NCBI GenBank assembly: GCA_965221605.1
Contig: CBDCSK010000013.1
Location: forward strand, 372,001 to 436,000
Source: Aldehydirespirator sp965221605
GTDB lineage: Bacteria > Actinomycetota > Acidimicrobiia > Acidimicrobiales > Aldehydirespiratoraceae
Direction: 5' to 3'
DNA: 64,000 nucleotides
Made by a program: the position numbers and the translations under genes. Below the pieces are notes generated by a model that was given only the letters and a program-made list of their open reading frames with translations, did no database searches and was not told where the DNA came from. Below, in pieces: positions 28,201 through 35,978 of this stretch; position 1 is the first letter of the stretch; every line of letters starts with the position of its first letter.

Positions 28201-31200
28201 CGGATCCTCCTCAGTCGCCCACGAGGAGCTGCTGGCCCCCGCACCCGAGGGGGCCTCGGCGACCGCGCTGGCGACGATCCCGACCGCGTTCGCGTCGGCC
28301 CTGATGTCGTTCGACTGCTCGGGACTGCAAGCCGGCGAGCGGGTCCTCATCCACGCCGGCGCGGGCGGGGTGGGCCTGGCCGCCATCCAGCTGGCCCAGG
28401 CGGCGGGAGCCGAGGTGTTCGCCACCGCCAGCGCGCCGAAACGCGCCTACCTGCGCTCTCTGGGCGTGGAGCAGGTCTTCGACAGCCGGTCGGTGAAGTT
28501 CGGGGAGCAGATCCTGGAAGCCACCTCCGGTGCCGGCGTCGACGTGGTCCTCAACAGCCTGACCGGTCCAGGATTCATCGACGCCAGCCTGTCGTGCCTG
28601 GCCACAGGAGGCCGCTTCGTGGAGTTGGCCCGGGTGGACATCCTGAGCCCCGACGAGATGGCCGCGGCGCGGCCCGACGTCGGCTACTGGATCCTGGAGC
28701 TGGACGGACTGAAGGAACGCGACCCGGAGCAGCCGGGATCCGCCCTCCGGCGGGTCATGCGGCGGGTGGCGGCCGGCGAGCTGCGGCCCCTGGTCCACAC
28801 CCTCTGGCCGCTGGCCGAGGCCGGGCCGGCCATAAGGTTCATGCAGGGGGCCCGCCACACCGGCAAGATCGTGTTCGCGGCGTCGCCACTCGAGACCGGA
28901 GGGCTGCGGGGCGACCGGACCTACCTGGTGACCGGCGGCCTGGGCGGGATCGGCTGCAAGGTGGCCCAGTGGCTGGGCGACCGCGGGGCCGGGGCCATCG
29001 TCCTCAACGGTCGCCGTGATCCGGACCCGGATGCGGCCGCGGCCATCGCCGAGTTGCGCGAGCAAGGCGCCACGGTGAGCGTCGAGCTGGCCGACATGAC
29101 CGACACGGCCGCGGTGGACGCCATGCTGGCCCGCATCTCCGCGACGCTGCCGCCGCTGGCGGGCGTCGTGCACAGCGTGGGCGTGCTGTCCGACGCCGCG
29201 CTGACCAACCAGACCTGGGCAAGCTTCGAGCAGGTGCTGTGGCCCAAGGTGCTCGGGGCCTGGCAGCTGCACCGGGCTACCGAGGACCTCGATCTCGACA
29301 TGTTCGTGCTCTTCTCGAGCGTGGCCGGCGTGATGGGCAATCCTGGCCAGGCGAACCATGCGGCCGCCAACGCCTTCCTGGACGTGCTGGCGGCCCACCG
29401 GCGGTCGCGGGGGCTGGCCGGACAGTCGATCGCGTGGGGAGCGTGGTCGGAGCTCGGCGAGGCCGAGGAGCACCGGGAGCGCATCGCCGGCCGGCTGGAG
29501 GCCGCCGGAACAGGCTGGATCACCCCTGAGCAGGGCATGAGGGCCTTCGACCGCCTGGTGCGCCAGGACGTGCTCGCACCGGTAGTGGCGGCCAAGGACT
29601 GGCAGGTGGTCTCGGAGGGCCAGCAACACGGCTCGCCGTTCGTCGAGGATCTGCTGGCCGCGGCCGCCAGCGGGTCCGGCGAGGATCAGGACTCCCAGGC
29701 AGACCTGCCGACGGTGCTCGGCCAGTCGCCTCCGGACGAGCACGAGCAGATTCTCAGCAGTTTCCTCCAGCGGGAGGTGCAGGCGGTGACCCGCCTGCCG
29801 ACCCTGCCGGCACCCGCGGCCGAGTTCGCCGACCTGGGGATGGACTCGCTGATGGCGGTGGAGTTGAGGAACCGCATCAACCGCGGCTTCGCGGGCGCGT
29901 ACTCGGCAAGCAACACCGCGGTCTTCGACTATCCCAGCATCGGTAGCCTGGCCGCCCACCTGGCGTCGGAGCTGGCGGAGGCTGGCGGCATCCAGGCCTT
30001 CGACAGCGGAGCCGATGGACGCTTCGCGATGCAGGCGCCCGCCGCAGCGAGTCCCACCGCGCCGAGCGAGCCGGACCGGGACGTGCCTACAGAGACAGAA
30101 CGGCCGGACGAGTCGACGCGTCCCGCTCAGGCACCGGCGCGCGGCCCGGCCGCGAGCAACGGCATCGCCATAGTGGGGATGGCCTGCCGCTTCCCCGGCG
30201 CGGAGGACCTGCACAGCTTCTGGCGCCAGCTGGAGGCAGGCGAGAACGCGGTCACCGACGGTCGCCGGGATCCCGGCCCCTGGAACGGGGCCTCCGGGGA
30301 CCCGGCCAACCCGGATCCCGCCAGCCGGATCGGCGCCTACGTCGAGGGCATCGACCGGTTCGATGCGGGCTTCTTCCGGATCAGGCCGATCGAGGCCCGC
30401 ATGATGGACCCCCAGCAGCGCATGCTGCTGGAGACGAGCTGGCAGGCGCTCGAGGATGCGGGCATCGATCCAGCCGGCCTGAAGGGGAGCCGCACCGGGG
30501 TGTACGCCGGGATAGGCGGCAGCAGCGAGTACCGCAAGACCATCGCCGAGGCCGGCCGGGGCGACAGCTACTTCGGCACCTCCCCGAGCGTGGCCGTAGG
30601 GCGGATCGCGTTCACTCTCGGCCTGGCCGGCCCGGCCGTGCCCTTCGATCTGGCCTGTGCGGCTTCGCTGGTCGCCATACACCATGCCGTAGCGGCGCTC
30701 CAGCGCGACGAGGTGGACCTGGCGCTGGCCGGCGGGGCCAATGCGGTCCTGTCCCCGTCGACGACCAAGTTCCTCGCAGAGGTGGGAATGCTGTCGCCCA
30801 CCGGGCAGTGCCGCGCCTTCGACGCGGGGGCCGACGGCTACGTCCGGGGCGAGGGCTGCGGCATGGTGGCGCTCAAACGGCTGGACGACGCCATCTCCGC
30901 CGGCGACCGCATCTGGGCGGTGGTGCGGGGCACGGCCGTCAACCAGAACGCGACCGGCCTCGGCCTGATCCAGCCCAACGGTCCGGCCCAGATGCAGGTG
31001 ATGAGGCAAGCGCTCGACCGGGCCGAAGTGGCGCCCGCGGACGTGGACTACCTGGAGGCGCACGGGCCGGGCTCGGCGCTGGGCGACGCGGTCGAGATGA
31101 ACGCGGCCGCCACCGTCTACGGCGCCGGCCGCGCCGGCGGCCGGCCGCTGCTGGTCGGCTCGGCCAAGACCAACATCGGCCACCTGGAATGCGCAGCGGC

Positions 31201-31942
31201 CGTGGCGGGCCTCATCAAGACGGTGCTGGCCATGAACCACGGGAGGATCCCGGAGCATCTGCACTTGAGCGAGCCGAGCGATCAGATCGACTGGGACCGG
31301 CTGCCGGTGCGAGTGACCACCGAGATGACGGACTGGCCGGCCACTGCCGGCCAGCCCCGGCTGGCCGCGGTGAACTCCTTCGCGATCTCAGGCGCCAACG
31401 CGCACCTCGTCCTCGAGGGGTACGACGCACCGGATGCCGACGCTGCCGCAGCCGGCGGCGGGCCGCAGCCGGCGCACCGGATGCGGCTGCTGCCGCTGTC
31501 GGCGCATTCGGAGCCGGCGCTGCGCGAGCTTGCAGCCCACTTCATGTCGTGGCTCGACGAGCGGGCCACCGAACTCGCAGCCGCGAGCGGCGCCGCGCCG
31601 TCGCTTCTGGCCGACATGGCGTGGACGGCGAGCGTGGGACGCACCCATTTCACCGACCGGGCCGCGGTGGTGTTCAGCGACATCGAATCGCTGCGCGAGG
31701 GACTGCAAGCGGTGGCCGGGAACGGCGGACGGCAGGCGGAGCCGGTGGCTCGGTCCAGCGGCGGCCGCGACCCTGTCGTGGCCGCGGCCGCCGACTACGA
31801 GGCCGGGCTCGATGTCTCCTTCGGCGCACTGTTCGAGGGCGAGGCACGGAGACGGATCTCGCTGCCGGGCTACCCGTTCCAGCGCAGGCGCCACTGGGTT
31901 CAGCCGTCGCAGTCAAGGAACCAGCCGAACCGACTTGATTGA
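22286..31942 (+). CDS. Type I PKS: KS-AT-DH-MT-(psi KR)-ER-KR-ACP-KS, AT-less second module
   Basis: 3218 residues from TTG 22286. KS1: Cys185, His320, His360. AT: GHSLGE (Ser668) and YHS (His775), not a clear malonyl or methylmalonyl signature. DH: H-x(3)-G-x(4)-P with His980 and Asp1155. C-methyltransferase about 1430-1655: EVGAGTGSAT, YTDIS, SNVLHAT. A structural pseudo-KR spans about 1665-1890, ER about 1900-2200 (HAGAGGVGLA), KR about 2205-2440 (TGGLGGIG, Lys2321, Ser2345; His2358 where Tyr is usual). ACP: GMDSL, Ser2521. KS2: Cys2791 in ACAAS, His2926, His2966, then KS-AT linker joined directly to post-AT linker with no AT core, and no ACP. No thioesterase. Reducing, methylating chain synthesis is expected. 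Confidence 0.92.
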   Translation: MPEHAPGAPRSPIAVIGMACRFPGAPDVPAFWRLLDTGTSAVTEGVPGSGVGRVGQLFADRAVQNDACRFGAFIDGIDQFDAAFFRISPVEAQLLDPQQRLMLEVSWQALEDAGIDPDRLKGSRTGVYAGISNNDYRGLVLDGNDTAEPAASLYSVAGTSFNTAIGRVAFALGLQGPALAVDTACSSSLAAVHQAVAGLQRGESDLALAGGVHIVLSGRLFELRGNAGMLAPDGRCKTFDAAADGYVRGEGCGILVLKRLDDAEADGDRIWGVIRGTALNQDGASQGLTVPSGEAQERVIADALAWAGADPADVDYVEAHGTGTPVGDPIEAEATGNAYNVGRDPDRPLLIGSVKTNVGHLESAAGAAALIKVLLALRRGIIPKHLNFRDPNPEIPWERLPLQVTAEPTAWPRRPDRQPLAGVSGFGWSGTNAHIVVEGYGTADASTDGPDPRRWVSGRSMRVEVGAPAGTPVPAPAAAPAARPARLLPLSAKTGEALRETAASYLEWLDESIDEASGDRGAAELLSDAAWTAGVGRSHLARRAGAVVSDIGSLRASLEALARDGEDPPLGPAGRVAFAYTGQASQWVGMGRSLYESEPVFRAVLDRCDSLLRQERGVSLLDVMLSSDAAGDLDDPAWTQPSIYATECALTALWSSVGVRPDVVVGHSLGEIAAAQAAGAFSLEDGLRFAAARGALMGALPEEGAMAAVFATPQRVTAAVEELNATSRGSPVSVAADNGMHQVVSGPAEAVESLVKGFETAKMRVRRLRRSPAYHSALVEPALDDLEAVVDGLTTAAPQVAYVSSMTGQALEEGATLDGRYWRRQARAPVAFRTCVETLASMGVDAVIEIGPDTVLGPTIATAWPSGTGRAEPVIASSMRQPTPAKPDPADGSGFLDALAAAYRAGVDVSFEGLFAGEARRRVALPGYPFQHQRHWVEQPRRRRRESGHPLLGTRHDSVRGETLHTTELLVTDPAWLHDHRVYGRVITPGALYGSMAAAACRPEGGSGPVVVEDLQLHSPMIFDDHDPQDAGGVPGRQVQLIVDGAGAGEPRRFEIFSRADGTDEWIQHAEGALSPDPGSPASPERQDLEEFRTDLTSVDLAEFYRARTDAGVELGYSFRTLRSLWARDGEALGEVVLPDGAESGGSELHPLLLDGCFQVMAAARSAAGLEDGSPYLPFGWERLWLTGPLGDRLVCHAVLREPSTEGDGPREVVSADLRFYAADGTELGGLDAYTVKRATRAALLPPGEGIDDLLYEVVWRDRPLAAGVVPADFMPDPGVVAARSKTFATYLEDVGIDRGGRTDLLTDLERLSWSYARRALERLGWQGAAGEEVEPEALREQLGVLPEHSRLFRRLFEMQVRAGLAEPAGDRFVVTPQGPSDPAVRAALDDPDSFASQMADRYWHGAAEIGLFRRSAGALADVLTGDADPLTLLFGSGEPTAADLYLKSLVWTAASRMLSDAVAALLERMPEDRRLRVIEVGAGTGSATAAVLPELPEGRFDYTYTDISAGFFAEAEGRFGGPEASIDYRALDVERDPATQGFDHHSYDLVIASNVLHATRYLPETLEHCRNLLAPSGCLVALETLRGQGWLDMTFGGLDGWWRFADASRPHHALAGPAVWRQELSGAGFEGIEILGIDENDPDQEPDRGIILAQGPAEVTEPEGHWILAADRGGVAGDLAARLAARNQTVMLVTDKAQPGSEPAPSSAGVSTAVIDRHRREDWLTLFESLPPGVPLSGVVHLAAVDGHRADVPTKELAASVRQAAATALALMQGLTDADAATSKGVWFVTRGGQVLDHERAGGLAGSVLWGFGKVAGREAAHLEPRMIDLDPAATADLPDLSEEFLYPDSETHIAYRDGHRRAARLVRAGSGAERLELPEPAGESEWLLEPDEGGGLVRVESAPPGPLEARDVRVAVEATGLNFLDMFRSLGVVDEGLLGCEFCGRVVETGPDVTTVKEGDRVVGLAFGTFGSSSVAHEELLAPAPEGASATALATIPTAFASALMSFDCSGLQAGERVLIHAGAGGVGLAAIQLAQAAGAEVFATASAPKRAYLRSLGVEQVFDSRSVKFGEQILEATSGAGVDVVLNSLTGPGFIDASLSCLATGGRFVELARVDILSPDEMAAARPDVGYWILELDGLKERDPEQPGSALRRVMRRVAAGELRPLVHTLWPLAEAGPAIRFMQGARHTGKIVFAASPLETGGLRGDRTYLVTGGLGGIGCKVAQWLGDRGAGAIVLNGRRDPDPDAAAAIAELREQGATVSVELADMTDTAAVDAMLARISATLPPLAGVVHSVGVLSDAALTNQTWASFEQVLWPKVLGAWQLHRATEDLDLDMFVLFSSVAGVMGNPGQANHAAANAFLDVLAAHRRSRGLAGQSIAWGAWSELGEAEEHRERIAGRLEAAGTGWITPEQGMRAFDRLVRQDVLAPVVAAKDWQVVSEGQQHGSPFVEDLLAAAASGSGEDQDSQADLPTVLGQSPPDEHEQILSSFLQREVQAVTRLPTLPAPAAEFADLGMDSLMAVELRNRINRGFAGAYSASNTAVFDYPSIGSLAAHLASELAEAGGIQAFDSGADGRFAMQAPAAASPTAPSEPDRDVPTETERPDESTRPAQAPARGPAASNGIAIVGMACRFPGAEDLHSFWRQLEAGENAVTDGRRDPGPWNGASGDPANPDPASRIGAYVEGIDRFDAGFFRIRPIEARMMDPQQRMLLETSWQALEDAGIDPAGLKGSRTGVYAGIGGSSEYRKTIAEAGRGDSYFGTSPSVAVGRIAFTLGLAGPAVPFDLACAASLVAIHHAVAALQRDEVDLALAGGANAVLSPSTTKFLAEVGMLSPTGQCRAFDAGADGYVRGEGCGMVALKRLDDAISAGDRIWAVVRGTAVNQNATGLGLIQPNGPAQMQVMRQALDRAEVAPADVDYLEAHGPGSALGDAVEMNAAATVYGAGRAGGRPLLVGSAKTNIGHLECAAAVAGLIKTVLAMNHGRIPEHLHLSEPSDQIDWDRLPVRVTTEMTDWPATAGQPRLAAVNSFAISGANAHLVLEGYDAPDADAAAAGGGPQPAHRMRLLPLSAHSEPALRELAAHFMSWLDERATELAAASGAAPSLLADMAWTASVGRTHFTDRAAVVFSDIESLREGLQAVAGNGGRQAEPVARSSGGRDPVVAAAADYEAGLDVSFGALFEGEARRRISLPGYPFQRRRHWVQPSQSRNQPNRLD

Positions 31943-31967
31943 CGGGACATCGTCTGCTCCGTAGGCT
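31939..31967 (+). promoter_or_regulatory. Promoter for the stand-alone ACP gene
   Basis: TTGACG (31939-31944), 17-base spacer, TAGGCT (31962-31967). The -35 box overlaps the PKS stop codon, and the predicted start of transcription is about 35 bases before the ACP ATG. This is the best sigma-70-like promoter seen in the window. Confidence 0.55.
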
Positions 31968-32009
31968 CCCGCCGGAGTCCTCCACATCCACCGAAAGGAA
32001 ACCCCTCCG

Positions 32010-32255
32010 ATGTCCTCCACTGAACAGCGCATTCGAGCGCTCGTCGACGCCAACCTGCAGATCGAGGGCAGGTCTGAAGGCCAGCCGATGAGGCTGGACC
32101 TCAACATCATCGACGCGGGAGTCAGCTCCGCTGATGTGGTGGCGTTCTGGCGGCTCGTCTGCGAGGAGTTCGGCCTCGACATCCCGGCCGAGGAATTCGC
32201 TGAGCTGCTCACGCCGGGCGATCTGATCGCGTATCTCGACGCCCACTCGGGCTGA
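32010..32255 (+). CDS. Stand-alone acyl carrier protein with unusual attachment motif
   Basis: 81 residues, acidic, with the ACP pattern: helix 1 (EQRIRALVDANL), LDLNIIDAGVSSADVVAFWRL and a final helix pair (IPAEEFAELLTPGDLIAYL). In place of the DSL motif the alignment gives V-S-S-A-D, with Ser40 as the probable phosphopantetheine site. AAGGA precedes ATG 32010. It follows the PKS by 67 bases and is followed by a phosphopantetheinyl transferase; it could serve the ACP-less terminal KS in trans. Confidence 0.8.
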   Translation: MSSTEQRIRALVDANLQIEGRSEGQPMRLDLNIIDAGVSSADVVAFWRLVCEEFGLDIPAEEFAELLTPGDLIAYLDAHSG

Positions 32256-32458
32256 TCCGGAGAGCTTCGGACTCCCCTTCCGGGGATACTCTCGCGCCCA
32301 TCCCTGCCGAGGCGCGAGAGCCAGAGAACTGGTGCAGCCTGCACCGGGCCATCGATGAGATACGGGTACTGCATGTAGACCTGTCGATCGGCGGCGGGCG
32401 CGAGGCGTGCGCCCTGTCGTGGCTGGACCGCGACGAGCAACAGCGGCGGGACCGGTTC

Positions 32459-33016
32459 GTGTACAGAAGCCCCCGGCGGCAGTTCACGCTGTGCCGGGCC
32501 GCGCTGCGATCCTTGCTGTGTCGCGAGCTCGACTGTCACAACGATGATCTCGCCTTCAAAGCCTCGGAGCACAACAAGCCGTCGGCCACCGTGCGGGGGC
32601 TGCCGGCTCCGATCAGCTTCAACGTGAGCCACAGCGGCCGGCACGGGTTGATCGCGCTGGCACCCGGAGGACGGGTGGGCGTCGACATCGAGGAACGGGT
32701 CCCCCATCCCAATCTCGACGAGTTGATCGCGGCTGTGCTCGGCCCCAACGAGCGGAGCGAGATGGCCGCAGCCCCCCGGCAGCGCCGGCTTCAGCTGTTC
32801 TTCAGTCTGTGGACGCTGAAGGAGGCGCTGAGCAAGGCTCACGGGATGGGCCTGTCGTTGGATGTCGCCCGTTTCGAGATCCCGCAAGCCATGCGCGAGG
32901 GCTCTCCCAGCGGCTGCTTCCGGTTCGCTGACACGCCCGACGTCACCTGGAGGCTCCACAACATCAGCACGGAGGAGTTCGCGGCCGCGGTCGCCCATTC
33001 TCCAGACCAGCAATGA
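32459..33016 (+). CDS. 4'-phosphopantetheinyl transferase, Sfp type (start uncertain)
   Basis: 185 residues from GTG 32459, the first standard start in frame. The catalytic motifs are present: FNVSHSGRHGLIAL, VGVDIEER (magnesium-binding Asp and Glu) and LWTLKEALSKAHGMG (W-x-x-KEA). It would attach phosphopantetheine from CoA to the PKS and ACP serines. Family-like sequence continues upstream of the GTG (DEIRVLHVDLS, WLDRDEQQRRDRF) in the same open frame back to about 32357, without ATG, GTG or TTG, so the true start is upstream and non-standard, or the sequence has a frameshift. Confidence 0.87.
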   Translation: MYRSPRRQFTLCRAALRSLLCRELDCHNDDLAFKASEHNKPSATVRGLPAPISFNVSHSGRHGLIALAPGGRVGVDIEERVPHPNLDELIAAVLGPNERSEMAAAPRQRRLQLFFSLWTLKEALSKAHGMGLSLDVARFEIPQAMREGSPSGCFRFADTPDVTWRLHNISTEEFAAAVAHSPDQQ

Positions 33017-33073
33017 CCGCGGGCGACCTGTCCCGCATGCGCCCCAGGGCAGGCTAGTGGCTACGTTTCGGCC

Positions 33074-34720
33074 ATGGCTGGCGAGTGGGCGGTCACCGCA
33101 GGATCCGTCGAGATCCCCGAGGACCTTCTGGCATCGGCCGCCGCCGCCCAGGCCACGCTGGGCGACAAGCTCGCGGCGCTGCGATCGCTGGGCGAGCCGT
33201 TCCCCGAAACCGTTGGACCCGCGGCCGGGGACCGCTGGATCTCTGGCGGCGAGCCGCAAACGGCTGCATCCGGCGCGCCAGGCGAACCAGATCCGTCACC
33301 GGGCGAGGCGCTGGCCCGGTCGGGCGATGATCCGACCGGCCTGAGCGCGGCAGCCCTGCTGGAGGGCTACCGGACCGGCGCCTTCGATCCGGTCGAGGTG
33401 GTCGACGCCTGCCTAGCCCGTATCGGAGACACCGACGGCGCCATCGGCGCGGTCGTGACCCTCGACCCGACCGCCCGCCAGCAGGCGGCGCGCTCGGCCG
33501 AGCGGTGGCGCCAAGGCGGTGCCGGACCACTCGAAGGCGCGCCCGTCGGCGTGAAGGACATAATCGACACCCGGGGTCTGGCCACCGAGGCCGGATCGAC
33601 GCTGTTCGCCGGCAATGTCCCCGCAGCCGACGCCACCGCCGTGGCCCGGCTGCGGGAGGCCGGGGCGGTGATCCTGGCCAAGACCACCACCCCGGAGTTC
33701 GCCTTCGGCGACGAGTCCGGCGACGGCGTGGCCAACCCGGGCGCGCCGGGCCGGTGGGCGGGCGGGAGCTCGTCGGGATCGGCCGCGGGCCTGGCCGCCG
33801 GGCTGTTCTGTGTGGCGCTCGGCAGCGACACCGGCGGATCCATCCGGGTGCCCGCGTCGTACTGCGGTGTGAGCGGGATCAAGCCCACGTTCGGGCGGGT
33901 TCCCCGCGACGGCGTGTTCGGCGTGTCCTGGACGCTGGACCATGTGGGACCCATGGCCCGGACGGTCGAGGACCTCGGGCTGGTGCTGGGCGTGATCGCG
34001 GGAGGATGCGACGCCGATCCGTACGCGTCGAGGTGGCCGGTCCCCGACTACGGCCGGCTGGCCGGGTCGATCCGGGGGACACGCGTCGGCGTGGTCGAGG
34101 GATGGCTGGCCGAAGGCTGCTCACCGGCTGTGGCCGCCGCCCTGGCCAGCGCGCTGGCCCGGCTTGAAGAGCTCGGCTGCACCGTCGAGCCGGTCCCGTT
34201 CCGGTACGCCGAGCTGGCCGGGATCGTCGCCTGGGTCATCACCGTGGTGGAGTTCGCGGCCCACCACGCCGGCAACATGGACCGCATCGGCGAGTTCACC
34301 CCTTCCGCGGCCTGCCGGCTGGCGGCCGGAGCCCGGACCACCGCCTCCGACTACCTGCGGGCGCTGCGAGCCCGGGCCCTGGTGCAGCGGGACCTCGACG
34401 CGGCATTCGAGAAGGTCGATGTGCTGGTCACCGCGGCCACGCCGACCTCGGCGCCCGACCCGGCCACGTTCTTCGATGACGGCGACCGGCTGTGGCTCGA
34501 CAAGGTGGCCCGGGCGTTCCTGCCGTTCAACGTGACCGGCCAGCCCGCGCTGGTGTTGCCGGTCGGTCTCGACGAGGGCCGCCCCGCCGCGGTCCAGGTC
34601 GTCGCTCCTCCCCACGCTGATGCCCTGTGCCTGCAGATCGGCACCGCCCTCCAGAAGGGCGCTACTCCCCACGGGCACACTGCCGCTCCCGATATGAGGC
34701 TGCCTGAGCCGACAAACTAG
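33074..34720 (+). CDS. Amidase signature family hydrolase
   Basis: 548 residues. The Ser-cisSer-Lys triad can be read as Lys161 (GVKDIID), Ser232 (GGSSSGS) and Ser256 (SDTGGSIRVPA), with the usual 24-residue spacing between the serines. About 90 extra N-terminal residues precede the catalytic core and look like a small helical domain. The enzyme hydrolyses a C-N amide bond, cytoplasmic, substrate unknown. TACGTT six bases before ATG 33074 suggests leaderless expression. The gene is followed 57 bases later by a Rieske oxygenase. Confidence 0.92.
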   Translation: MAGEWAVTAGSVEIPEDLLASAAAAQATLGDKLAALRSLGEPFPETVGPAAGDRWISGGEPQTAASGAPGEPDPSPGEALARSGDDPTGLSAAALLEGYRTGAFDPVEVVDACLARIGDTDGAIGAVVTLDPTARQQAARSAERWRQGGAGPLEGAPVGVKDIIDTRGLATEAGSTLFAGNVPAADATAVARLREAGAVILAKTTTPEFAFGDESGDGVANPGAPGRWAGGSSSGSAAGLAAGLFCVALGSDTGGSIRVPASYCGVSGIKPTFGRVPRDGVFGVSWTLDHVGPMARTVEDLGLVLGVIAGGCDADPYASRWPVPDYGRLAGSIRGTRVGVVEGWLAEGCSPAVAAALASALARLEELGCTVEPVPFRYAELAGIVAWVITVVEFAAHHAGNMDRIGEFTPSAACRLAAGARTTASDYLRALRARALVQRDLDAAFEKVDVLVTAATPTSAPDPATFFDDGDRLWLDKVARAFLPFNVTGQPALVLPVGLDEGRPAAVQVVAPPHADALCLQIGTALQKGATPHGHTAAPDMRLPEPTN

Positions 34721-34777
34721 GTTCAGCCGCAGGGGACATTGTCCCGCACGCGCTCAGACTTTGCGGAGGCACGAGCC

Positions 34778-35947
34778 ATGACGGTGCTGACCGACGAACT
34801 CCTGGCCAGCTTCGAAGACTCGATCGGCCCGGTGGACGAGGCCAGGCTGCTGCCGCCGATCCTGTACACGTCCCCGGAGTTCCACGAGTTCGAGCGGCGG
34901 GCCATCTTCCACCGCGAGTGGCTCTGCGTGGGCCGGGTCGACCAGCTGAAGGAGCCCGGGGACTTCCGCTGCATCACCATCGCGGGCGAGCCCCTCATCG
35001 CGGCCCGGGACGCCGGCGGTGAGCTGCGGGTCATCTCGGCAGTGTGCCGGCACCGGGGAATGGTGATCGCCGAGGGCTCGGGCAACTGCCGCCGGTTCAC
35101 ATGCCCCTACCACCACTGGACCTACGGGCTCGACGGGACCCTGCTCGGAACCCCGGCCATGGACCGGGCCGTCGGCTTCGACCGGTCCGAGCACCCGCTG
35201 CCCCAGCTCAAGGTGGAGATCTGGCAGGGATTCATCATGGCCAACTTCGACCACGACGCCCGTCCCTTCGGCCCCACCATGACCAAGATCGACGAGATGC
35301 TCGTCAACTACGGGCTGGAGTCGACCACCACTCGGGAGGGCGCCACCATCCCGGACCTTCCCTGGAACTGGAAGGTCATGATGGAGAACTTCAACGACCC
35401 CTACCACGCCAGCCGGCTCCACGGACCGCTCCAGACGTTCGCGCCCAGCCACATGAACGACTTCCTGCCCTGGGACGACGACGACGGCGCGGTGGGCCGG
35501 GTCCAGCACTTCACCGAGATCGACGGCTCGTTCAACCCCACGAAGCGCTGCATCCTGCCGGTGTTCGCCAACCTCACCGACGAGCAGCGCAAGCGGGGCG
35601 GTTTCGTGCTCATACCGCCGACCCTCTCTCTGGCCATCGTCCCCGACGAGGTGGCCTACTTCATCATCAGCCCCCAGGGCCCCGGCGACATCACCATCCA
35701 GATCGGTTACTGCTTCGAGTCCTCCGCGCTGGAGGACCCCATGTTCGAGTACCTGTTCGAAGCGGCCGAGGCCGGCGTCAACAACTTCAACGTGCAGGAC
35801 ATCTACGCCGACACCATGACCCAGAAGGGCCTCAACTCGCTGCTCGCCCCCCGCGGCCGCTACTCGTGGCAGGAGGAGACGCTGGTGCAGTTCAACCGCT
35901 GGCTGGTCAGGCGCTACCGGCAGCACTGGCCCTCCAACGGAGCCTGA
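34778..35947 (+). CDS. Rieske oxygenase alpha subunit
   Basis: 389 residues from ATG 34778, with a GGAGG ribosome site; the 13 upstream in-frame residues are unlikely to be translated. Rieske ligands: AVCRHRGM and TCPYHHWTYGLDG. Catalytic iron: ENFNDPYHASRLH. No beta subunit accompanies it; a flavin reductase follows 31 bases downstream and could supply electrons. This alpha-plus-reductase layout is common in demethylating or amine-hydroxylating Rieske systems. Substrate not identifiable. Confidence 0.92.
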   Translation: MTVLTDELLASFEDSIGPVDEARLLPPILYTSPEFHEFERRAIFHREWLCVGRVDQLKEPGDFRCITIAGEPLIAARDAGGELRVISAVCRHRGMVIAEGSGNCRRFTCPYHHWTYGLDGTLLGTPAMDRAVGFDRSEHPLPQLKVEIWQGFIMANFDHDARPFGPTMTKIDEMLVNYGLESTTTREGATIPDLPWNWKVMMENFNDPYHASRLHGPLQTFAPSHMNDFLPWDDDDGAVGRVQHFTEIDGSFNPTKRCILPVFANLTDEQRKRGGFVLIPPTLSLAIVPDEVAYFIISPQGPGDITIQIGYCFESSALEDPMFEYLFEAAEAGVNNFNVQDIYADTMTQKGLNSLLAPRGRYSWQEETLVQFNRWLVRRYRQHWPSNGA

Positions 35948-35978
35948 GCGCAGCCGGACGAGTAGGGAGCACCCCAGC

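Noticed and set aside
28211..31264. 1017-codon open frame antisense to the PKS
   Set aside because: Same composition artefact; the sense strand has continuous PKS domains.
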